12,457 nucleotides of DNA from Bacillota bacterium (lineage in GTDB: Bacteria; Bacillota; Clostridia; Lachnospirales; Lachnospiraceae): positions 1 to 12,457 of the forward strand of contig JAEWSH010000091.1 in the NCBI GenBank assembly GCA_023398375.1, given 5' to 3'. The first letter of the stretch is position 1, and every line of letters starts with the position of its first letter. The notes below the pieces were generated by a model. That model was not told the DNA's origin. It did no database searches and worked only from the letters and a program-made list of their open reading frames with translations. Shown here piece by piece: positions 8,122-12,457 of the stretch. Made by a program: the position numbers and the translations under genes.

Positions 8122-9171
8122 TTATTGAACGAAATTCCCTTCTCCATTCAACTCTTTCTGAATGTACTCAAGAGAAGCAATCTTTGCTTTAGTTTCTTCC
8201 AATGTTAGTCGCCTAGTATTGTCAGAATTAAACTCACTCAAAAGATTTCTCTCAGTTTCACCTTTTATGAAATATTTATCATAGTTCAAACCACGATTAT
8301 CAGCAGGTACGCGATAGAAATCACCCATATCTTCTGCCTTAGCGCACTCCTCATTGGTAAGCAATGTTTCATAGATTTTCTCACCATGACGTATACCAAT
8401 AACTTTGATTTCTTCTTTTTTGCCTCCGAAGAGCTCACAAACAGCCTCTGCCTGTGTTTGAATAGTACAAGCAGGTGCTTTCTGAACAAGGATATCACCA
8501 TTCTGCCCATTTTCAAATGCAAAAAGTACCAAATCAACAGCCTCTTCAAGACTCATGATAAAACGAGTCATCTTAGGTTCGGTCAATGTGATAGGATTGC
8601 CATTGCGAATCTGATCTATCCACAAAGGAATAACAGAACCACGAGAACACATTACGTTACCATAACGTGTGCAGCAAATCTTGGTATCGCCAGAATAACG
8701 AGACTTTGCCACTGCAATCTTCTCCTCAATGGCCTTGGTGATACCCATTGCATTAATTGGATAAGCAGCTTTATCTGTTGATAAACAGATTACCGCACCA
8801 ACCTTAAACTCAATAGCAGCTGTGAGAACGTTATCAGTACCAATAACATTAGTCTTAACAGCTTCCATAGGGAAAAATTCACAAGAAGGGACCTGCTTCA
8901 ATGCTGCTGCATGAAAGATGTAGTCAACTCCTGGCATGGCATTGCGACAAGACTGAAGGTCACGAACGTCGCCAATAAAGAACTTAATCTTATTTGCTAC
9001 ATCTGGATAATTAGCTTGATACTCATGACGCATGTCATCTTGCTTCTTCTCATCGCGTGAGAAAATACGGATTTCACCAATATCAGTACGAAGGAAACGA
9101 TTCAAGACTGCATTACCAAAACTACCGGTACCACCAGTAATCATCAAGGTTTTGTCTTTGAAAATTGACAT
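8122..9171 (-). CDS. UDP-GlcNAc 4,6-dehydratase/5-epimerase (FnlA/CapE/WbjB family)
   Basis: First enzyme of the 6-deoxy-L-HexNAc pathway: it dehydrates UDP-GlcNAc at C4-C6 and inverts C5 to give a 4-keto-L sugar. It is a soluble extended SDR of 349 residues, the normal length, without the membrane-anchored N-terminal half of WbpM-type dehydratases. The NADP loop is TGGTGSFG (12-19). The active site has STDKA at 131-135 and MGITK with M142 and K146. Met in place of the usual SDR Tyr is characteristic of the CapE/WbjB inverting dehydratases and separates it from PseB/FlaA1 enzymes. RYGNVMCSRGSVIP (169-182) and the RHGEKIYETL motif (261-270) are also typical. It opens the three-gene cassette, 40 bases after the acetyltransferase gene. 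Its base composition is clearly richer in G+C than the flippase and glycosyltransferases around it. Confidence 0.94.
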   Translation of the reverse strand: MSIFKDKTLMITGGTGSFGNAVLNRFLRTDIGEIRIFSRDEKKQDDMRHEYQANYPDVANKIKFFIGDVRDLQSCRNAMPGVDYIFHAAALKQVPSCEFFPMEAVKTNVIGTDNVLTAAIEFKVGAVICLSTDKAAYPINAMGITKAIEEKIAVAKSRYSGDTKICCTRYGNVMCSRGSVIPLWIDQIRNGNPITLTEPKMTRFIMSLEEAVDLVLFAFENGQNGDILVQKAPACTIQTQAEAVCELFGGKKEEIKVIGIRHGEKIYETLLTNEECAKAEDMGDFYRVPADNRGLNYDKYFIKGETERNLLSEFNSDNTRRLTLEETKAKIASLEYIQKELNGEGNFVQ

Positions 9172-9211
9172 ATTACTTTTTAATTTAATTACTAATCAAT
9201 TTTTTATTTAC

Positions 9212-9795
9212 TCATAGAGGTTTATTTACCCTTACATCATTTTGATATAAAATATAAGCAGGATTTCCTACAACAACGCAATTATCAGGTATGTCTTTCA
9301 TTACAATTGTCCCCCCCCTACAACTACATTATTGCCAATATTTACTTTGCCTGCAATAAGAGAATTTGCATTTACAATAACATTATTTCCAATTGTTGGA
9401 CGTCCAGTTTTGCTTGCACCGATTGTTACATTATTTCTTACAGTGAAATTTTCACCAACCTTATCGGCATTTACAAAAGTTGCAATTGGATGAATTCCCA
9501 AAAAACCTTTTCCACAATCCATGTATGTAGCAATAACGAAGCTATCATGTGGAGGCATAAAATAATATACAAAATATTTAAGTTTACCGATGCGTTTATA
9601 AAAGATATTCCTAAAAGTTTTATCAAAAACCATTAAATAACAAAAACCAATAAAAACATTAGAATTAAAGTGCCGATGAACAAGAGCTTGCTTAACATCA
9701 TCTTCACAATCATTGATTTTTAAACAAAACAAGATAAACGATGGAATAATTCGCGGGATATTTAATATTGTTGCAAATAATTTAAATAAAGGCAT
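9212..9795 (-). pseudogene. Hexapeptide-repeat (serine-acetyltransferase-like) acetyltransferase, frameshifted at a G8 tract
   Basis: Left-handed beta-helix acyltransferase related to CysE/WcaB, probably O-acetylating a repeat-unit sugar with acetyl-CoA. The intact frame from ATG 9795 gives 164 residues. It includes HDSFVIATYMDCGKGFLGIHPIATF around a likely catalytic H102, then hexapeptide turns (VGENFTVRNNVTIG, IGNNVIVNANSLIAG, IGNNVVVGG), and stops at 9301 after GGGQL. The conserved end of the family (VxxGGGTIV, KDIP, VVVGNPA) is present in another frame directly downstream: TIVMKDIPDNCVVVGNPAYI... running to a TGA at 9214-9212. The two halves meet at a run of eight G on the coding strand. 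One more G (or two fewer) would restore a 194-residue protein, a normal length. With nine G the turn reads VGGGTIV, matching the family's VGAGSVV. The copy shown is thus off or truncated. It lies 23 bases after wzx in the operon. Confidence 0.85.
9311..9318 (-). repeat. Homopolymeric G8 tract at the acetyltransferase frameshift
   Basis: Eight consecutive C on the plus strand, eight G on the coding strand. It is the longest G/C run seen in a window otherwise rich in A and T. It falls exactly where the acetyltransferase reading frame breaks. Runs like this are prone to slipped-strand mispairing, so the length may switch the gene on and off; it is equally a classic place for sequencing indels. 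Confidence 0.9.
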
Positions 9796-9818
9796 AAGAA
9801 TAATTTATTTTAATCAGG

Positions 9819-11327
9819 CTATTTATTAAATAAAAAAATATTTATTATTTTCTTTTCTCCTTGATTGAAGAAAAAAAAATAAACAAATAATATTGCTATA
9901 ATAATTATCACTAATGACAATATGCATTTAAAAAAATAATGTATCGAAATTATTGACGAAAAATAATAAGCTAATACACCAATAGTAACAAAAACCAACA
10001 ATATAGTTATTACGTTTTTGAAGTAATAGTCTAAACTTATATTAACAATTCTACTTAAGAGAATTAAATCTACTACTAAATTTATAACTTCAAAAAGAAT
10101 GACTGCAACAAAAGTAGAATAAACAGAATATCCAGATTTCAACAAGTAATAAGATAACGGTAAAGGAATAAACAAGATTATTCCCTCTGCTATTTGATAA
10201 TATTTAATTGAACCTTTTGCCTTAAAGATTACATCTATCGGATTATGCAGCGATCGAATAATAGAGCATACTAAGACTAATTGTACAAGACCAACTGTAA
10301 ATTCCGGTACAATATTCAACCACAAATTTAATACTTCATTAGTAAGTAGCAAAAAAGGAATAGAAATACAGAAAGTAATTAAAAGAAAAATTTTTGATGA
10401 GAAATAAAACATATTAAATACCTTTTGCATATTTCCCTCCGCATAAGATCTAATGCAAAATGGTGTAATAGCAACATTTACATTATTTGTAAGTTGGAAT
10501 ACAGCAGCATTAACTTGATATGCTATTCCTCTGGCAGCATTTGCTGTTGTACCAGCAAAAATATTAAACAGTACGTTTATTCCGTTCTGTGTAATATTAT
10601 ACGAAGAAGTACCCAACAATTGCCATCCAGCAAAAGAAAGCATCTCCTTAAAGACTGTTTTATCCCAACAAAAAATATACTTACATTCACTAAAGTTATT
10701 ACTACAATATATTGAATTGATAATTCTTATTAATAATTGCACCACCAATATTAAAAATGCATAGGCTATTAATTTATCATCACCCAAATAAGGGGTCAAA
10801 AAAATCACCAAAAGGCATAATAAAGTTTTCAGAACAGAAACGAACGCATAAAAATTTAACTTTTCATAGGCTATAATGATAGCATCGTATGGGGTGGTAA
10901 GTATTAATATTACCGCTGAGATTATTGATAGTTGAAGTACCCACTGTGCAGCTAATATTCTGTCTACTGGAACGTTCACATAATAAGTTAAAAACCAATA
11001 GCCGAATATTTCTATCATTATTATAAAAATAAATGATATTAAAATGTTAACATATAAACTCATATTAAAGATAATCTTCATCTTTTCATGATTACCTTTT
11101 CCCATTTCAAAATTAAAAAACCGTTGTGTAGCATAAGAGAAAAAAGTTTGCAACATTGAGACAGCAGCAATAACGCTACCCACAAGGTTATATATACCAA
11201 AATCTGAAACACCCAGATATTTTAGTAAAAGTTTGGATGTATATAAAGCAAGAATAACATTCAGTACCATCCTTACATACATAAAAAATGTATTTTTAGC
11301 TATGCGTTTAGAATTAGCAGTTGTCAT
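9819..11327 (-). CDS. wzx: Wzx-type lipid-linked repeat-unit flippase (MATE/MOP superfamily)
   Basis: Polytopic inner-membrane protein of 502 residues, predicted to flip undecaprenyl-diphosphate-linked repeat units to the periplasmic face. It begins MTTANSKRIAKNTFFMYVRM and soon has the family pattern LLKYLGVSDFGIYNLVGSV (residues 34-52), characteristic of Bacteroidales polysaccharide flippases. About twelve hydrophobic helices follow, with AGWQLLGTSSYNITQNGINVLFN near 235-257 and GIAYQVNAAVFQLTNNV near 267-283, where MOP-superfamily flippases carry helix seven and its loop. The C-terminal helices are extremely rich in Ile, Phe and Val, with A/T runs in the DNA (nine A at 9871-9879 on the plus strand). 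The start at 11327 follows a scar of broken genes. The acetyltransferase begins 23 bases after its stop. Its composition is among the most AT-rich in the window. Confidence 0.93.
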   Translation of the reverse strand: MTTANSKRIAKNTFFMYVRMVLNVILALYTSKLLLKYLGVSDFGIYNLVGSVIAAVSMLQTFFSYATQRFFNFEMGKGNHEKMKIIFNMSLYVNILISFIFIIMIEIFGYWFLTYYVNVPVDRILAAQWVLQLSIISAVILILTTPYDAIIIAYEKLNFYAFVSVLKTLLCLLVIFLTPYLGDDKLIAYAFLILVVQLLIRIINSIYCSNNFSECKYIFCWDKTVFKEMLSFAGWQLLGTSSYNITQNGINVLFNIFAGTTANAARGIAYQVNAAVFQLTNNVNVAITPFCIRSYAEGNMQKVFNMFYFSSKIFLLITFCISIPFLLLTNEVLNLWLNIVPEFTVGLVQLVLVCSIIRSLHNPIDVIFKAKGSIKYYQIAEGIILFIPLPLSYYLLKSGYSVYSTFVAVILFEVINLVVDLILLSRIVNISLDYYFKNVITILLVFVTIGVLAYYFSSIISIHYFFKCILSLVIIIIAILFVYFFFFNQGEKKIINIFLFNK

Positions 11328-11354
11328 AATTCATAAATTCAATTCTATAATATT

Positions 11355-11417
11355 CTACTTATCAAGAATTGAGAATTTCAATACCTTACTTTCATTTTTA
11401 AGAACTATTGCCTTCAT
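11355..11417 (-). pseudogene. Short stub, possible N-terminus of a lost gene
   Basis: A 20-codon frame, MKAIVLKNESKVLKFSILDK, starts four bases after the stop of the broken gene at 11422 and ends in TAG at 11357-11355. The sequence MKAIVLKN followed by a K-x-L-x-F strand faintly resembles the first strand of zinc-dependent (medium-chain) dehydrogenases, but 20 residues are too few to be sure. Its position, immediately after another gene's stop and before an intact flippase gene, suits the stump of a deleted operon gene. It may also be chance. Confidence 0.3.
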
Positions 11418-11421
11418 CTTT

Positions 11422-11761
11422 TTAACGTAAATCACCAATAGAGCGTACCCACTGTTTATCAATGGAATAACTAGTAAGCCTTCCATTTTTCTGCCACGAC
11501 AATTTTATCGGATATTTTTCAGCCAATAAAATAAAAAAGTCCGTAAGAAAATAATTTGGTTTTAACATTCCAATTCGTAAAAACATGGCAGAAGCACCCT
11601 TCTTATCACAATCTTTGCCATAAAGAATACATTTGAGCAGGTTCCTCAGATAATTTTGGGATATCATTAAGCTTATGGCTTTCTATCAGCGAGAAGATGA
11701 ATACCATGTTTTCCGCGGAAAACTCACAGCCTATGTTCATACAGTTCTTGAGCAACAGCTT
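11422..11761 (-). pseudogene. Frame-broken remnant of an unrecognised gene
   Basis: I do not recognise this gene. Two minus-strand frames carry protein-like sequence in succession. Upstream, 11761-11606 reads KLLLKNCMNIGCEFSAENMV, then VFIFSLIESHKLNDIPKLSEE, and stops at TGA 11608-11606. Downstream, an ATG at 11667 opens 81 codons ending FILLAEKYPIKLSWQ, then IDKQWVRSIGDLR, with a stop at 11424-11422. The frames overlap at 11606-11667, so one indel near there would join them into a helical, charged protein of more than 100 residues. The upstream half is in the same frame as the nucleotidylyltransferase-like stub at 11845, separated from it by a TGA at 11764-11762. The downstream half could still be translated alone, but without a plausible start region or family match I regard it as decay. 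Its last codons resemble a degenerate tail at 513-476. Confidence 0.5.
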
Positions 11762-11845
11762 TCATCCTTTATTCACAAAAATTGTTCGACATTTCCGCTG
11801 AACCGTCCTTGTACCACTGCCACCGACAAGTACGATATCCTTCAT
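11762..11845 (-). pseudogene. Stub resembling the N-terminus of RmlA-type sugar-1-phosphate nucleotidylyltransferase
   Basis: The first 13 codons after the ATG at 11845 read MKDIVLVGGSGTR. This is close to the MKGIVLAGGSGTR nucleotide-binding signature that opens glucose-1-phosphate thymidylyltransferases (RmlA/RfbA) and related NDP-sugar pyrophosphorylases. From codon 14 the similarity stops abruptly (TVQRKCRTIFVNKG) and a TGA ends the frame after 27 residues; a real RmlA has about 290. It begins 37 bases after the dehydrogenase stop, as a normal next operon gene would. The abrupt end suggests a deletion or recombination breakpoint just after codon 13. No other rml genes are present in this window. 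A 13-residue match is short but is the most conserved part of that family. Confidence 0.6.
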
Positions 11846-11882
11846 TATTAATTTTTGATTAATCAGTTTAACTCGTTAATTG

Positions 11883-12457
11883 CTAATCACATCTAAAGAT
11901 ATCACGCGTATAAACCTTGTTTTCTATATCACTCAAGCAATCATCGAAGCGGTTAGCAATAATCACATTCGATAAAACTTTGAACTTTACTAAATCATTC
12001 ACTACCAATGAACCGAAGAATGATTCGCCATCTGCAAGAGTTGGTTCATAGATAATAATGGTAGCACCTTTAGCTTTAATCCGTTTCATGATACCTTGGA
12101 TTGCCGACTGGCGAAAGTTGTCAGAATTACTCTTCATTGTCAAGCGATAAACACCAATAGTAACAGATTCTTTTGAGCCATCATACTGGTTATTGCTATA
12201 GTAGTCATACCATCCAGCCTTGCGAAGAACAGCATCTGCTATATAATCCTTACGAGTGCGATTTGACTCTACAATCGCTGTCATCATATTTTGGGGTACA
12301 CTCTCATAATTTGCAAGGAGTTGCTTAGTGTCTTTTGGTAAACAGTAACCACCATAACCAAATGATGGGTTATTGTAGTGAGTGCCAATACGAGGATCGA
12401 GACCAATTCCCTGAATGATGGCAGCTGAATCCAAACCTTTTACTTCAGCATAGGTAT
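11883..12457 (-). CDS. ugd: UDP-glucose 6-dehydrogenase, C-terminal part (5' end beyond window)
   Basis: NAD-dependent UDP-glucose/GDP-mannose dehydrogenase family, oxidising UDP-glucose to UDP-glucuronate in the cytosol. The frame is open to the right edge: before the TTG at 12434 it continues TYAEVKG, so the gene starts outside the window and about 190 C-terminal codons are seen. The catalytic Cys is in FGYGGYCLPKDT, its codon at 12344-12342, preceded by the helix LDSAAIIQGIGLDPRIG typical of the central dimerisation domain. SVTIGVYRLTMKSNSDNFRQSAIQGIM opens the UDP-binding C-terminal domain, where the K-S-x-x-D-N-x-R-x-S pattern is diagnostic. The end, VYTRDIFRCD, matches the usual C-terminus (VYTRDLFxxD), so the 3' end is intact. 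It lies upstream of the scar and would supply UDP-GlcA if that sugar belongs to the polymer. Confidence 0.95.
   Translation of the reverse strand, partial: TYAEVKGLDSAAIIQGIGLDPRIGTHYNNPSFGYGGYCLPKDTKQLLANYESVPQNMMTAIVESNRTRKDYIADAVLRKAGWYDYYSNNQYDGSKESVTIGVYRLTMKSNSDNFRQSAIQGIMKRIKAKGATIIIYEPTLADGESFFGSLVVNDLVKFKVLSNVIIANRFDDCLSDIENKVYTRDIFRCD

Noticed and set aside
8386..8781. Long plus-strand open frame (131 codons) inside the dehydratase gene.
   Set aside because: It is antisense to a strongly conserved SDR gene, Cys- and Asn-rich with no domain. The other plus-strand frames have the same explanation.
11422..11667. The 81-codon frame as an independent small functional gene.
   Set aside because: Protein-like sequence continues upstream of its ATG in a different frame, and the surrounding stubs point to decay. 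It is kept as a remnant with moderate confidence.
1..12457. Search for upxY/upxZ-type regulators, CRISPR repeats, tRNA genes or a transposase.
   Set aside because: None was recognised on either strand. The regulatory start of this operon must lie to the right of the window.

Overview
The window lies inside a surface-polysaccharide (capsule or O-antigen type) biosynthesis locus, probably from Bacteroides or a close relative in the Bacteroidales. This rests on gene content and architecture: one long minus-strand operon, AT-rich glycosyltransferases, a closing WecA-type initiating transferase with a partner SDR, and A-rich start regions without clear Shine-Dalgarno sites. The organism call is inference. 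Every real gene reads right to left, and both window edges cut genes.

Layout in transcription order. (1) 12457-11883: 3' part of a UDP-glucose 6-dehydrogenase gene. (2) 11882-11328: a scar of about 550 bases with no intact gene. It holds a stub resembling the start of a sugar-1-phosphate nucleotidylyltransferase, the frame-broken remnant of an unrecognised gene, and a 20-codon stub. (3) 11327-9819: Wzx flippase. (4) 9795-9212: hexapeptide-repeat acetyltransferase, out of frame in this copy at a run of eight G. (5) 9171-6108: a three-gene sugar-nucleotide cassette (4,6-dehydratase/5-epimerase, RmlD-like reductase, 2-epimerase) converting UDP-GlcNAc to a UDP-2-acetamido-2,6-dideoxy-L-hexose, either UDP-L-QuiNAc or UDP-L-FucNAc. 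(6) 6059-4878: Wzy polymerase. (7) 4872-1490: three GT-B glycosyltransferases, the last WbuB-like. (8) 1489-593: extended SDR epimerase/reductase. (9) 460-1: N-terminal 153 codons of a WecA-like polyisoprenyl-phosphate sugar-phosphate transferase.

Together the genes describe Wzx/Wzy-dependent assembly. The WecA-like enzyme starts the repeat unit on undecaprenyl phosphate with a HexNAc-1-phosphate, possibly one modified by the SDR next to it. Three cytosolic glycosyltransferases extend it, one plausibly adding the 6-deoxy-L-HexNAc. Wzx flips it and Wzy polymerises it. The acetyltransferase would decorate the unit when in frame. This predicts a repeat unit of about four sugars with optional O-acetylation.

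The points most worth a second look are the G8 tract that switches the acetyltransferase reading frame (candidate phase variation, or a sequencing error), and the scar of gene stumps between the dehydrogenase and the flippase. One stump's 3' end resembles a short degenerate tail at the other end of the serotype-specific block. I see no CRISPR array, tRNA, rRNA, intact insertion sequence or convincing terminator.
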